33,788 bases of DNA from Pseudobutyrivibrio sp. (GCF_017471675.1 NZ_JAFUSK010000081.1:1-33788); one strand, 5' to 3'. Positions 7,476 to 16,048 are shown, counted from the stretch's first letter. Notes: generated by a model from the letters alone, not told the origin. Numbers and translations: made by a program.

Positions 7476-7802
7476 ATGGAACTTTCAAATAAAATTATAG
7501 CAGTAGATTTTGACAATACATTATGCTTTAGCAGTTGGCCTGGCTTAGGAGAGCCTAATGTTCCCCTGATTCATTACCTCAAGCAGGAGCAATCCCTAGG
7601 CAGTAAGATTATTCTGTGGACATGCAGGGCTGGGAAGGAATTAGCTGATGCCACGGCTTGGTGCAAAACCCAAGGGCTTACCTTCGATGCAGTCAATGAT
7701 AATCTGCCAGAGATTATAGAACTATATGGCCATAACAGCCGTAAGATAACCTGTGATGTATATATAGATGATAGGAATCTTAAGATTGAGGACTGTGTAT
7801 AG
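7476..7802 (+). CDS. Small HAD-fold hydrolase
   Basis: The 108-residue product has a minimal, cap-less HAD fold. Motif I is VDFDNTL with Asp11 and Asp13. Motif II is the Thr in KIILWTCRAG (about 45-54). An acidic motif IV lies in DVYIDDRN near residue 97. The layout matches the small phage- and Bacteroides-type HAD family in which the ILWTCR block is typical; members are presumed phosphatases of unknown substrate. GGAG stands about 9 bases before the ATG. It follows the 33-codon gene and is closed by a strong terminator. An AAAGGAG/TTG-started 20-codon frame (7438-7500) overlaps its start and could couple its translation. Confidence 0.8.
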   Translation: MELSNKIIAVDFDNTLCFSSWPGLGEPNVPLIHYLKQEQSLGSKIILWTCRAGKELADATAWCKTQGLTFDAVNDNLPEIIELYGHNSRKITCDVYIDDRNLKIEDCV

Positions 7803-7828
7803 GATATAGATGCACATATATATGTAAT

Positions 7829-7871
7829 GGCAGGTGTTGTGAATGATGTACACAAGCACCTGCCATCTTTT
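7829..7871 (+). terminator. Rho-independent terminator after the HAD gene
   Basis: GGCAGGTGTTGTG pairs with CACAAGCACCTGCC (one bulged base) around a 9-base loop and is followed by ATCTTTT. The minus-strand side lacks a T run, so it mainly serves the plus-strand unit. Confidence 0.75.
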
Positions 7872-7891
7872 AATTATTTACGCTTAACATT

Positions 7892-9178
7892 TTATTCATA
7901 TCTTAATGCATCTATAGGATTTAGCTTTGCTGCCTTGTTGGCTGGGTAATATCCGAAGAATATTCCGATAGCCATTGAAAAGGCAACTGCCACCACTATT
8001 GCAGAAATTGATACTGATGCAGAATAGCCCATATATGTGGCTGCCACTGAACCAAGTACCACACCTAGCACTATTCCTATTAATCCACCCATGATACAGA
8101 TTACAACAGATTCTGTAATAAACTGTAGTCTTATAGAGCCATTTGTTGCCCCCAGTGCCTTTCTGGTGCCAATCTCTTTGGTTCTTTCGGTGATAGATAC
8201 AAGCATAATATTCATAACACCGATTCCACCAACCACCAATGAAATACCTGCAATAATAGCAAGGGCCAATTCAATAGTAGAAATCATGGTTGTCATAGAT
8301 TCAATCATACTGGCCATGCTAGTAACAGTTACTTCGTAATCTTCATTATTAGAATAGAACATTGTGTTGAAATAGCTTTCTACTGTATCTGCAAAGCTTT
8401 CAGAATCTGTATCTATTGTAGTAACAAGAGTAATACTAGAATAACCCTCATTCATAGTATGAAGCTGATTTCTTGCTGTATCATAAGGAATATACATATC
8501 TGTAGTTGTATCCTCTGTAGAATCGCTAAACCAGGTGCTGGAATCATACTCGTATACACCGACTATATAGTAGGTATAATATTTTCCATCTATGCTAACC
8601 TCTATAGCAGAACCCAAAGCAGAGGAAGTATCCCCGCTAAACATATTATTGACAAAATAATCTGAAACAATACAAACCTTCTGAGCATTTTCGTAATCCT
8701 GTTCAATAAAATTTCTACCAGCCAGTAAATCCAAATTAGTATAATCCATGTAATCCTGGTTATATCCAACTATATTTACGTAAGCATACAAATCTCCATC
8801 TACGGCAGTGCCCGAACCAACTGTGGAAGACAATAATGTATATTTGATATTATCTGCATATTCATCCAAAAAGGTATCTAGCATATCATCTGTAATATAA
8901 TCATCCGTATCCATGGAACGTCTATTTCCAGCACCGAAATGTAAGCCAGATGTAGTGCTCTCCTCGGAGGTGCTTTTAGCAGAAACTCCCACTGTCAGGT
9001 TATTAGCTCCCATCTCCTGCATCTGAGTATTCACCATAACAGTGATAGAATTTCCTACCGTCATGATTGCAATAACAGATGCAATACCAATGATTATTCC
9101 AAGCATTGTCAGCAGTGAACGCATTATATTGGACTTAAGGCCAGCCAATGCAAGAAGGATATTTTCTGTAATTAACAT
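7892..9178 (-). CDS. MacB-type ABC transporter permease
   Basis: The 428-residue membrane protein has the MacB/FtsX topology. A first membrane helix (about 18-40, after SNIMRSLLTMLGIIIGIAS) is followed by a large extracytoplasmic MacB core domain (about 45-285) and three C-terminal helices (about 290-325, 350-380 and 390-420). The usual GGIGVMNIMLVSITERTKEIGTRKALG block is present around residues 312-340, and the C-terminus (NPIDALRYE) is typical. It overlaps the ATPase gene by 7 bases and is third in an operon with the adaptor and ATPase. In monoderm bacteria such MacAB-like trios export peptides or confer resistance to antimicrobial compounds. No outer-membrane partner is expected. Substrate unknown. 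Confidence 0.92.
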   Translation of the reverse strand: MLITENILLALAGLKSNIMRSLLTMLGIIIGIASVIAIMTVGNSITVMVNTQMQEMGANNLTVGVSAKSTSEESTTSGLHFGAGNRRSMDTDDYITDDMLDTFLDEYADNIKYTLLSSTVGSGTAVDGDLYAYVNIVGYNQDYMDYTNLDLLAGRNFIEQDYENAQKVCIVSDYFVNNMFSGDTSSALGSAIEVSIDGKYYTYYIVGVYEYDSSTWFSDSTEDTTTDMYIPYDTARNQLHTMNEGYSSITLVTTIDTDSESFADTVESYFNTMFYSNNEDYEVTVTSMASMIESMTTMISTIELALAIIAGISLVVGGIGVMNIMLVSITERTKEIGTRKALGATNGSIRLQFITESVVICIMGGLIGIVLGVVLGSVAATYMGYSASVSISAIVVAVAFSMAIGIFFGYYPANKAAKLNPIDALRYE

Positions 9179-9903
9179 GATAATTCCTCCTTTATTTCAG
9201 CCCATCTGCCATCGGCTTCACCCTTTATATCACCATCTCTAAGGGTAATGATGCGCTCAGTTTCCTGGGATAATTCTGGTGAATGGGTAATTAGCACAAT
9301 GGTCTTTCCCTGCTCTTCATGCAGCCTGTGAAAGATATCCATAATCAGTCGTCCCGTTGCAGAATCCAGCGCTCCTGTTGGTTCATCAGCAAGTATTATG
9401 GCAGGGTCATTAGCCATAGCTCTTGCGATAGCAACACGTTGTTTCTGACCACCGGATAGCTCGTCAGGATTATGCATCATTCTATTCGCCATACCCACTT
9501 GCTCCAAGAGCATTTTGGCACGTTCACTTCTTTCACTTCTACCTATGCCTGCATACATCATCGGCAACTCAACATTCTTTATTGCATTAGTTCTTGCAAT
9601 TAGATTATAGGTTTGAAATACAAAACCTATCTTTTTATTTCTCAGTATAGATAGCTCGTGATCCTTGGCCTTTTCTATATCCACACCATCTAAGGTATAC
9701 TCACCGCTGGTAGGCCTATCCAAGGCTCCTATTATATTCATCAGCGTAGACTTTCCTGAACCAGATTGTCCAACAATAGACACGAATTCCCCCTCATGAA
9801 CGGTGAAATTCACACCATGCAACACTTCGAATTCATTAGGAGTGCCTATGAAAAAGCTTTTATGAATATCACGTAAATCTAACATAATATCTCCTGCTGC
9901 CAT
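9172..9903 (-). CDS. ABC transporter ATPase, MacB/LolD type
   Basis: The product of about 243 residues is a LolD/MacB-family nucleotide-binding subunit. It has Walker A GQSGSGKST, a Q-loop in FVFQTYNLI, the ABC signature LSGGQKQRVAIARAM, Walker B IILADEPTGALD and the switch His in LITHSPE. The ATG at 9903 is chosen because AGGAGG lies 5 bases upstream; an in-frame GTG at 9909 overlaps that site. It forms an operon with the adaptor upstream (whose stop is within 10 bases) and the permease downstream (7-base overlap). It powers mechanotransmission-type export rather than classical substrate translocation, as known for MacB. Confidence 0.93.
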   Translation of the reverse strand: MAAGDIMLDLRDIHKSFFIGTPNEFEVLHGVNFTVHEGEFVSIVGQSGSGKSTLMNIIGALDRPTSGEYTLDGVDIEKAKDHELSILRNKKIGFVFQTYNLIARTNAIKNVELPMMYAGIGRSERSERAKMLLEQVGMANRMMHNPDELSGGQKQRVAIARAMANDPAIILADEPTGALDSATGRLIMDIFHRLHEEQGKTIVLITHSPELSQETERIITLRDGDIKGEADGRWAEIKEELSC

Positions 9904-9912
9904 AAACACCTC

Positions 9913-11457
9913 CTAGAATCCGCCGCCTGGACCACCTTGGCCACCGCCACCTGGGCCACCACCCATGCCGCCTTGGCCTCCTTGACCGCCGCCCATATTC
10001 ATCATCCTATCCTCAGATTTTCCATCTGTTCCATTTGATTTAGAAGATGTGCTGGCTGCAGTTGCCTTTACAAGCATTCCTTCGTATAATTCATCACTAA
10101 TAATCTGCACATAATAGTCACTTTCCAAGCCCTTTGTAACTGTAATCTTTGTCTCATTGCCTTCATCATCCACTGCTGTAACATAACTATTTCCGTCTGC
10201 ATCTGTCTCTACACAATCATATGCAACGGCAAATGCATCAGATACAGATTCAAGAATAACCGACGCCTTAGCTGTCATACCTACCCTTAATCTATCATCA
10301 GTACCATCAAGTGTAATCTTCACTTCATAGCTTGCAGACGAGCTACTAGATGAGCTACTAGATGAGCCGCCTGCACCGCTTGCACTATTTGATGAGGAGC
10401 TAGATGTAGATGTTGTGGAATCCGAAGTAACCGCTACATATGTAAGGGTTCCTGTAAATTCCTCATCATCTGTAGAATCAAATTTAACCACAGCCGCAAG
10501 TCCCTCTGACAATGATGCAATATCATACTCATCCACTGTAGCCTGTACTACAAATGATTCTGTATTAGATATCGTAAATACGGTATTTCCCTGAGTATAA
10601 TTGTTTCCCTCAGATACATTGATTGCTGTAATATACCCTGAGAAAGGGGCAACCACCTTAGTACCTGACTGGCTCTCTGTTACCGAATCATACTCTTCAC
10701 TTTTTGTATATGTATTATCATACTCCTGTTGCAGAGTAGCCAATTCGTAATTATACTGAGCCTCTTCTATCTTATCCTGGTACTCCTCTATCTCATCTTG
10801 CTTAGCCTCGTAGCTATCTATATCAAATCCATACAAGGACTTAACTATCGCCGACTGTTCTTCGTATCTTGCCTTTGCATCAGCATCATTCGGATACTTT
10901 TTATAATTGTTATAAGCATCAACAATATCATCATAATAAATCTTATATTTATCCAGCCACTCCTGAATCTCTGTAATCTCCTTCTGATACTCTTCTATAT
11001 CATCAAGATAATCCTGTAGCTCCTTTGCATTTTTCTTTTCAGTAATATTGTACTTAGCATTCAGCTCTGCAAGCTTAGTAGCATAATCGTCTGCATCAAA
11101 CTCAACAACTACCTCACCTGCTTCCACGTAATCACCTACATTGTAATTTACTGCTGAAACCTGTGTACCAGAAGCCACCGTAGATGTAACACTCTGCGAC
11201 TGACCAGCCGCCAGTGTACCCGTTACACTAACCGACGATTGCAAATCCATCACCTCCACCGCAGTAGTAAGCGTCTTTGCTTCTTCCTCCGTTGGCTTAG
11301 TCTTACTTAAATAATTCTTACCAAATATAGCACCAGCCACTATGAGCACAACTAAAATCACACACAGTAGCACATGCCCCTTTATAAATCTACCAATCCT
11401 GGCAAAAAAATATCTAACTCTCCCTAGCCTGTTTTTTCCCTTGGGCATTTTCTTCAA
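9913..11457 (-). CDS. Membrane-fusion (MacA/HlyD-like) adaptor with Ser-rich loop and Gly-rich tail
   Basis: The 514-residue product has one N-terminal membrane helix (about 29-49) and then an extracytoplasmic MacA-like body. It consists of a lipoyl/barrel-sandwich half (about 75-125), a charged coiled-coil hairpin (about 135-245), the second lipoyl half (KVVAPFSGYITAINVSEG) and a beta-barrel. Two low-complexity segments stand out. One is an almost pure Ser stretch (about 350-378) inside the beta-barrel. The other is a C-terminal tail of Gly, Gln, Met and Pro (last 30 residues, beginning MMNMGGGQGG). AGGAGG precedes the ATG by 9 bases. It is the first gene of the exporter operon. The tail could contact the thick peptidoglycan or partner subunits, but that is a guess. 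Confidence 0.88.
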   Translation of the reverse strand: MKKMPKGKNRLGRVRYFFARIGRFIKGHVLLCVILVVLIVAGAIFGKNYLSKTKPTEEEAKTLTTAVEVMDLQSSVSVTGTLAAGQSQSVTSTVASGTQVSAVNYNVGDYVEAGEVVVEFDADDYATKLAELNAKYNITEKKNAKELQDYLDDIEEYQKEITEIQEWLDKYKIYYDDIVDAYNNYKKYPNDADAKARYEEQSAIVKSLYGFDIDSYEAKQDEIEEYQDKIEEAQYNYELATLQQEYDNTYTKSEEYDSVTESQSGTKVVAPFSGYITAINVSEGNNYTQGNTVFTISNTESFVVQATVDEYDIASLSEGLAAVVKFDSTDDEEFTGTLTYVAVTSDSTTSTSSSSSNSASGAGGSSSSSSSSSSASYEVKITLDGTDDRLRVGMTAKASVILESVSDAFAVAYDCVETDADGNSYVTAVDDEGNETKITVTKGLESDYYVQIISDELYEGMLVKATAASTSSKSNGTDGKSEDRMMNMGGGQGGQGGMGGGPGGGGQGGPGGGF

Positions 11458-11501
11458 CCTCCTGCTTGTATTTTTACCTCTCGTTTAGAATTTACGTACA
11501 T

Positions 11502-11530
11502 AATATATACACAACTTTTATCCAAGTAAA
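11502..11530 (-). promoter_or_regulatory. Promoter of the MacAB-like operon
   Basis: On the minus strand TTTACT (11525-11530), a 17-base spacer and TATATT (11502-11507) stand about 45 bases before the adaptor start. Confidence 0.5.
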
Positions 11531-11655
11531 CAAAATACACATAGGATTCAGAATTATTCAGAAACCCGTCACAAAAATCCTAGGAGATTATTCACAGGCA
11601 CTGGCCTGACGCTAATCTTTCACAACTTATCAATAATTCCTACATTTTTTATTGC

Positions 11656-11661
11656 TATAAT
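11656..11661 (+). promoter_or_regulatory. Extended -10 promoter of the zinc-ribbon gene
   Basis: TATAAT is preceded by TGC, giving the extended -10 pattern TGnTATAAT, which would make a weak -35 tolerable. It lies 39 bases before the start codon. Confidence 0.5.
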
Positions 11662-11699
11662 GCGATTATGGAAGGGTTTCTATGTTAGGAGTGATCGAT

Positions 11700-11843
11700 A
11701 TGGAAATGGTAAAACGTAAATGCCCTGGTTGCGGCAAGATATTTTTTATATCAACAGTAGATATGGATAAGAGATTTCAGAATGGCTATGTGCCGATTTT
11801 TTGTAATATCAAGTGTCAGCTTAGATTTTCTGAGCAACGTTAA
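11700..11843 (+). CDS. Small zinc-ribbon protein of 47 residues
   Basis: The product carries two cysteine pairs, CPGC (Cys8, Cys11) and CNIKC (Cys35, Cys39), about 24 residues apart. This is the pattern of a treble-clef or zinc-ribbon knuckle, like the small YacG-type proteins. AGGAG stands 8 bases before the ATG, and an extended -10 promoter lies upstream. An in-frame ATG at 11682 would add six residues but has a poorer ribosome site. The gene is divergent from the exporter operon and ends before a hairpin shared with the convergent response-regulator gene. It resembles YacG (the gyrase inhibitor), which has CxxC and CxxxC knuckles of similar size, but I would not assign that name without an alignment. 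Confidence 0.7.
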   Translation: MEMVKRKCPGCGKIFFISTVDMDKRFQNGYVPIFCNIKCQLRFSEQR

Positions 11844-11857
11844 TATTGTGAAAGAAT

Positions 11858-11887
11858 AAATGCCTAGCTGTAATAGCTAGGCATTTA
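11858..11887. terminator. Bidirectional terminator hairpin
   Basis: AAATGCCTAGCT and AGCTAGGCATTT are perfect 12-base arms around a 5-base loop. On the minus strand a T-rich ATTCTTTC follows. The hairpin also contains the last codons and the stop (11877-11879) of the minus-strand receiver gene. On the plus side it closes the zinc-ribbon gene. Confidence 0.7.
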
Positions 11888-12647
11888 TGGTCTTATCTAT
11901 GATTTCAAGCAGCTTTTCTTTGATAGCGGGCTTTAGCATGTAACCAGCCGGTTTTAGGGTAAGCACAGCTTCAATGTGTGCTCTGTCGCTGACGCCTGTT
12001 AGAAAGATTACCGGGATGTCCTTAAACTCGTCGTCGGCTCTAATCATCTCTAGAGTCTGCTTGCCATCGCACACCGGCATTTCGTAATCAAGTAGAATTA
12101 AATCTGGCGGATTCTTTCCCATGGCAGTAAGGGCCTTCATTCCAGATGTAGCTACTGTCACGTCATAATTATCCTGAATCATTTCCTTGATAGTGCGAAG
12201 GGTAGCAGCATTATCATCTACAATCATAACAAGCTTTCTTGTTCTAACTTCCTTTACTTCGTAACTACCGTCTGCCCTAACAGTTAGTAATGCCCCTATT
12301 TTTGCACATACATTTTCCATTATCTTGGTGTTATCCACAGGCCTAATCAAATTATCAAATTGTTGCTCATTATAAAACTGTAGAAATGTACGTTTTTCTG
12401 CTTCCGTTCCTATAGTTAGCACTGGGACTTGCCCATGGTCTGCCTGAAGCATATTAAAAATCTTGTTATGCTCTTCATAAGCTCCTACCAGGCTAATAAG
12501 AATCAAATCTGGCGTAACTACCTTTAACATATCAGACACGGCCTCATAATGAAGAGGACAAATCTGTACATGAAAATGACTACCCAAAAGCTGCTCAATC
12601 CCTTTAACGGCATCATTAATTTTCCCCACCAGTAAAATCTTTTTCAT
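11877..12647 (-). CDS. Response regulator with pseudo-receiver and receiver domain
   Basis: The 256-residue product holds two CheY-like folds and no output domain. The second (about 138-256) is a normal receiver: acidic pair Asp144-Asp145 in MIVDDN, phospho-acceptor Asp187 in LILLDYEMP, Thr in FLTGVS and Lys in LKPA. The first (about 1-120) lacks the acidic pair, has Ser52 where the acceptor Asp would sit (LILISLVG) and has RP instead of KP. It is therefore a pseudo-receiver, probably for dimerisation or partner binding. The gene lies 12 bases after the hybrid kinase with an HPt domain, which is very likely its phosphodonor. AGGAG precedes the ATG. The output must be through protein contact. 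Confidence 0.88.
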   Translation of the reverse strand: MKKILLVGKINDAVKGIEQLLGSHFHVQICPLHYEAVSDMLKVVTPDLILISLVGAYEEHNKIFNMLQADHGQVPVLTIGTEAEKRTFLQFYNEQQFDNLIRPVDNTKIMENVCAKIGALLTVRADGSYEVKEVRTRKLVMIVDDNAATLRTIKEMIQDNYDVTVATSGMKALTAMGKNPPDLILLDYEMPVCDGKQTLEMIRADDEFKDIPVIFLTGVSDRAHIEAVLTLKPAGYMLKPAIKEKLLEIIDKTINA

Positions 12648-12659
12648 ACCTTGCTCCTA

Positions 12660-15600
12660 TTAATTCAGTAATTCCATCATAGAATTTATAGTTTCATCAG
12701 CTCCATCGCTATCCAAATCTGCCACCTGCCCCTTAAGAGTTTCCAGCAAATCCGCCATAGCATCAGGAATAACTAGTCCCGAAAGCTTGTTAACACTTTC
12801 ATCAGCAGTGTCTATATCCATATCTTCCATGGCAACCTTGATGGTGTTCAGTAAGGCCTGCAAAGCTCCTGTATCCACCTGCTCTTTTGGCTCAGCTAAG
12901 GTATCACCTAATCCAAATACCACCTTTAGTTTATCATAATATGAAAGCCATTCTGTGATAAAAATGTCATGCATTCCATTTATTATATCTAGCTTTTCAT
13001 CCTTTGCAGCAAACTCAAGGATTTTTGCCATACCAGCAAGTGGAATAATTCCAATTGATGCTGCGGAGCTTTTCATTCCATGTACCTGAATTCGGTAGTT
13101 ATCAAGCTCTGTTTCCAAGTTATCATAATATTCCTGTAGCTTACTTGCATGTATTTTAATAATTTTATAAAACTCACTAAAGGCAGATTCTATCAATTCC
13201 ATGCTTGATAGATGCAGCCATGCAATTTCCCAATCCACACCATCTACTGCAGGTAGATTTTCCAGTTCGGCTTTAGCATTATCACTATCTGATCCTTCAA
13301 TATCCTCTGGTGCCTCTTGCATTAAGCCTTCATCCAGGTGAGTTCTAATCATTTCTTCTAGCTTGTCCGATACAATAGGCTTTGACAGGAATCCATCAAA
13401 ACCTTCCTCCAGATAAGCCTCCTTGGCACCGGCAACAGCATTTGCTGTAAGTATAATAATCGGCGTATCCTTGCAAGGTGAATCTATGAGCTCTTTTATT
13501 CTATGAAAAGCCTCTATTCCATCCATTCCAGGCATCATGTGGTCCATAAATATGATATCAAAGTATTCCTTTGCAGCCAGTTCTATGGCTTCCGGACCAC
13601 TTTCCGCTTCAACAACTTTTATCTGTGTTGGTTTTAAAAGAGCGGAAAATACATTTCTGTTCATTACATTATCATCTACAACAAGCAGCTTCGCATCAGG
13701 GGCAATAAAAGCTCTTGTGTATATGTACTGACTCTCAAGGTCTTTGATTCTATTTTTAAAATCACCTAAAGGTGTGGCATCAACAATCTTTTGCCTAATA
13801 TCAAAATAGAATTTTGAGCCTTGATTATATACACTGTCCACCTCCAGCTTTGTATCCATCATACTAAGAAGCTGCAAGGTAATGCTCATTCCAAGTCCTG
13901 TTCCTTCAATGTTCCTGTTTCTACCTTCTTCTATTCGCTGGAACGCTTCGAAGAGCTTTGACATATCTTCTTCTTTAATGCCAATACCTGTATCCTCCAC
14001 CTCAAAGTGAATAATTTCATCAGTTCCATCTGTTCTACCAGAAACTCTAAGCCATACATTTCCACTCTCAGTATACTTAACAGCGTTAGTTAGAATATTT
14101 GTCACAACCTGCTTTATTCTAACATCATCACCATATACCTTAGCAGGCAAATTACTATCTACATCCACTTCAAATATTAGATTCTTTGCCTTTGCCCTAA
14201 ATGATATTAGATTCGCCAGGTCGTTAATCAGGCTCGAAAGATCATATTCTACTGGAATTATTTCCATCTTACCTGATTCTATCTTTGACATATCCAAAAT
14301 ATCATTGATGATAGAAAGCAATGATTGACCTGCAGTGTGAATATCCATAGCATATTCTCTAATAGATTTCTCTCGGCTTTCCCTAAGAATCATTTCATCC
14401 ATGCCAAGCACCGCATTGATTGGTGTCCTGATTTCATGGGACATGTTAGCAAGGAAATTTCCTTTGGCTTCACTGGCAGCAATGGCTTCTGCCTTAGCCG
14501 CCTCAGCTATCTTCACCTGTTTTTCAAGCTTGTGCGCGTTCTCCTCTACACTTTGCTTAAAATTATTACTAACAATGTTAATATGTTGGTAGGTGATAAA
14601 CAAAAATGATAAAGTAATTGCGCCGTCAATCAAATATCTCCTTACTAAACTATGATCATCTATAGAACCAATCATGATAAGAACAACAGCAGTTCCAAAG
14701 AATGTAAGGCTTATTAAATCATATATTATTAGATTGTATCCCCTGCTCATATTTTTCCATTTAAGCAACATTGCCGCTATGCTTATTAATTGAAACAAAT
14801 ACAAACATACAGTGATAGGCTCTACTAAAAGAAGCGCTGCCTCAGAAGCGCTGGCTTCTAATGAAAGAATCACAAAGGTAATTATAATCGTCGTCCAAAC
14901 ATTAAATGTAGTAAATCTAGGGAAGTGTATATTAAAACCAATATAATAAAATATCGCAAGTAGTAATGGCATTGCAACAATAGTCATTACTGCAATCTTA
15001 TTGAAGAAATACATATTTGCCATGAAAAGTTTACACAAATCTGTTCGTAATATTATAAATGCCACGGCATCAAGCCCCATGATAGCAACTATAACTAGTC
15101 CTCGCATTCTTTCCTTTGATATGTATCTGGTAACATCCAAAAAGATATCTACCACGCACAGCATCAAAATAAGAAGGGCGCAGGAAATAGGAATCATGCT
15201 TTCCCTTAAAACATTAATTACAGCAACATCTCTTTTAGATATAGATGGCGCATGAATATTGATACCTGCTTTTGTATCCACTTCGTAAAGCACTATACTA
15301 AGCTCATCCCCATCTACCAAATTAGAAGGTAAATCAACTGTCACTAAATCTACAGCTGTCTTTTCCGCCTTATCATCATCCCCAAAGGCATCCATCCCCT
15401 TCTCTTGCTCCGAGGCCTTAAATTGCTTCCGGTTAATGCCATCCGATGACAATCCAGCTTCATATAAAGGCTTATCTGCTATAAATATCCTAAGTGCAGA
15501 ATTATCTGCGTAAAAATTTAATGCTAAAGATGCATAATCTTCCAACATATCATGTCGAAGGATTACTTTATCTCCCAGCTTACTATCAAATGAATATGGC

Positions 15601-15788
15601 AGCTTAACATCCATGGCTTGTCTACCATTCTCATATTCTACAGTCCAGCCTTTGCTTAAATCATATATTTCTCCGACCGCAATACTGGCTTCTTCAGCAT
15701 CAAACAGCGGTACTACAGATACTGTCATAAGCACTCCCATAACAATACATATTACCCCAATTAATGCTATACGAATCTTTTTTACCAT
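12660..15788 (-). CDS. Hybrid sensor histidine kinase with receiver and HPt domains
   Basis: The ORF is open from 15806, but its first ATG has no ribosome site. The ATG at residue 7 (15788) has GAGGA about 9 bases upstream and begins directly with a membrane segment, so it is chosen (1042 residues). In numbering from the longer frame, an N-terminal helix (11-33) is followed by an extracytoplasmic beta-rich sensor domain (35-200) and seven helices (about 200-410), resembling 7TMR-DISM receptors. Then come HisKA with His457 (SHEIRTP), HATPase (NAVKYT, EDTGIGI, GTGLGM), a receiver with Asp755 and Lys809, and a C-terminal HPt with His909 (QVHGMKSSAAS). It can run a complete His-Asp-His relay to the dual receiver protein encoded 12 bases downstream. 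The signal is unknown. Confidence 0.92.
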   Translation of the reverse strand: MVKKIRIALIGVICIVMGVLMTVSVVPLFDAEEASIAVGEIYDLSKGWTVEYENGRQAMDVKLPYSFDSKLGDKVILRHDMLEDYASLALNFYADNSALRIFIADKPLYEAGLSSDGINRKQFKASEQEKGMDAFGDDDKAEKTAVDLVTVDLPSNLVDGDELSIVLYEVDTKAGINIHAPSISKRDVAVINVLRESMIPISCALLILMLCVVDIFLDVTRYISKERMRGLVIVAIMGLDAVAFIILRTDLCKLFMANMYFFNKIAVMTIVAMPLLLAIFYYIGFNIHFPRFTTFNVWTTIIITFVILSLEASASEAALLLVEPITVCLYLFQLISIAAMLLKWKNMSRGYNLIIYDLISLTFFGTAVVLIMIGSIDDHSLVRRYLIDGAITLSFLFITYQHINIVSNNFKQSVEENAHKLEKQVKIAEAAKAEAIAASEAKGNFLANMSHEIRTPINAVLGMDEMILRESREKSIREYAMDIHTAGQSLLSIINDILDMSKIESGKMEIIPVEYDLSSLINDLANLISFRAKAKNLIFEVDVDSNLPAKVYGDDVRIKQVVTNILTNAVKYTESGNVWLRVSGRTDGTDEIIHFEVEDTGIGIKEEDMSKLFEAFQRIEEGRNRNIEGTGLGMSITLQLLSMMDTKLEVDSVYNQGSKFYFDIRQKIVDATPLGDFKNRIKDLESQYIYTRAFIAPDAKLLVVDDNVMNRNVFSALLKPTQIKVVEAESGPEAIELAAKEYFDIIFMDHMMPGMDGIEAFHRIKELIDSPCKDTPIIILTANAVAGAKEAYLEEGFDGFLSKPIVSDKLEEMIRTHLDEGLMQEAPEDIEGSDSDNAKAELENLPAVDGVDWEIAWLHLSSMELIESAFSEFYKIIKIHASKLQEYYDNLETELDNYRIQVHGMKSSAASIGIIPLAGMAKILEFAAKDEKLDIINGMHDIFITEWLSYYDKLKVVFGLGDTLAEPKEQVDTGALQALLNTIKVAMEDMDIDTADESVNKLSGLVIPDAMADLLETLKGQVADLDSDGADETINSMMELLN

Positions 15789-15944
15789 ATATTTATTCCT
15801 CGTCATACTTAGCCATTATATCCAATATATGTAATATTAAACCAAATATGTTTGAATTTTGTGTTCTTTGTCTTGGAATGATAGATATTAATCAGATTTT
15901 TATCTTTAAATTAGAATATTCATTTAATTTTCTGTGATTTTTTT

Positions 15945-15955
15945 CGGAAATTCCG
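15945..15955. promoter_or_regulatory. CGGAAATTCCG palindrome upstream of the PfkB-fold gene
   Basis: This perfect 11-base dyad lies about 95 bases before the PfkB-fold start in the divergent region with the kinase gene. TATATT at about 15975 is a plausible -10 downstream of it. Candidate operator only; the rest of this gap (15789-16048) is AT-rich with nothing recognisable. Confidence 0.3.
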
Positions 15956-16048
15956 CACAACTTTATTTCGATGTTATATTATTTATATAACTGAAAATAG
16001 GTTTATTGCAATTTTTTTATATAGATTGTCTTACAAGGAGAAATCAGT

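Noticed and set aside
7829-7864. Hairpin as a terminator for the MacB permease gene as well
   Set aside because: On the minus strand the stem is followed by TTACATATAT rather than a T run, so only the plus-strand use is supported.
9913-10000. Gly-rich repeat as a possible DNA repeat or CRISPR-like array
   Set aside because: It is in frame as the C-terminal tail of the adaptor, the repeat units are irregular, and no spacers are present.
10729-11019. Plus-strand open frame of 96 codons opposite the adaptor gene
   Set aside because: It is extremely Ile/Leu-rich because it is the complement of the coiled-coil codons of the adaptor, and it has no ribosome site.
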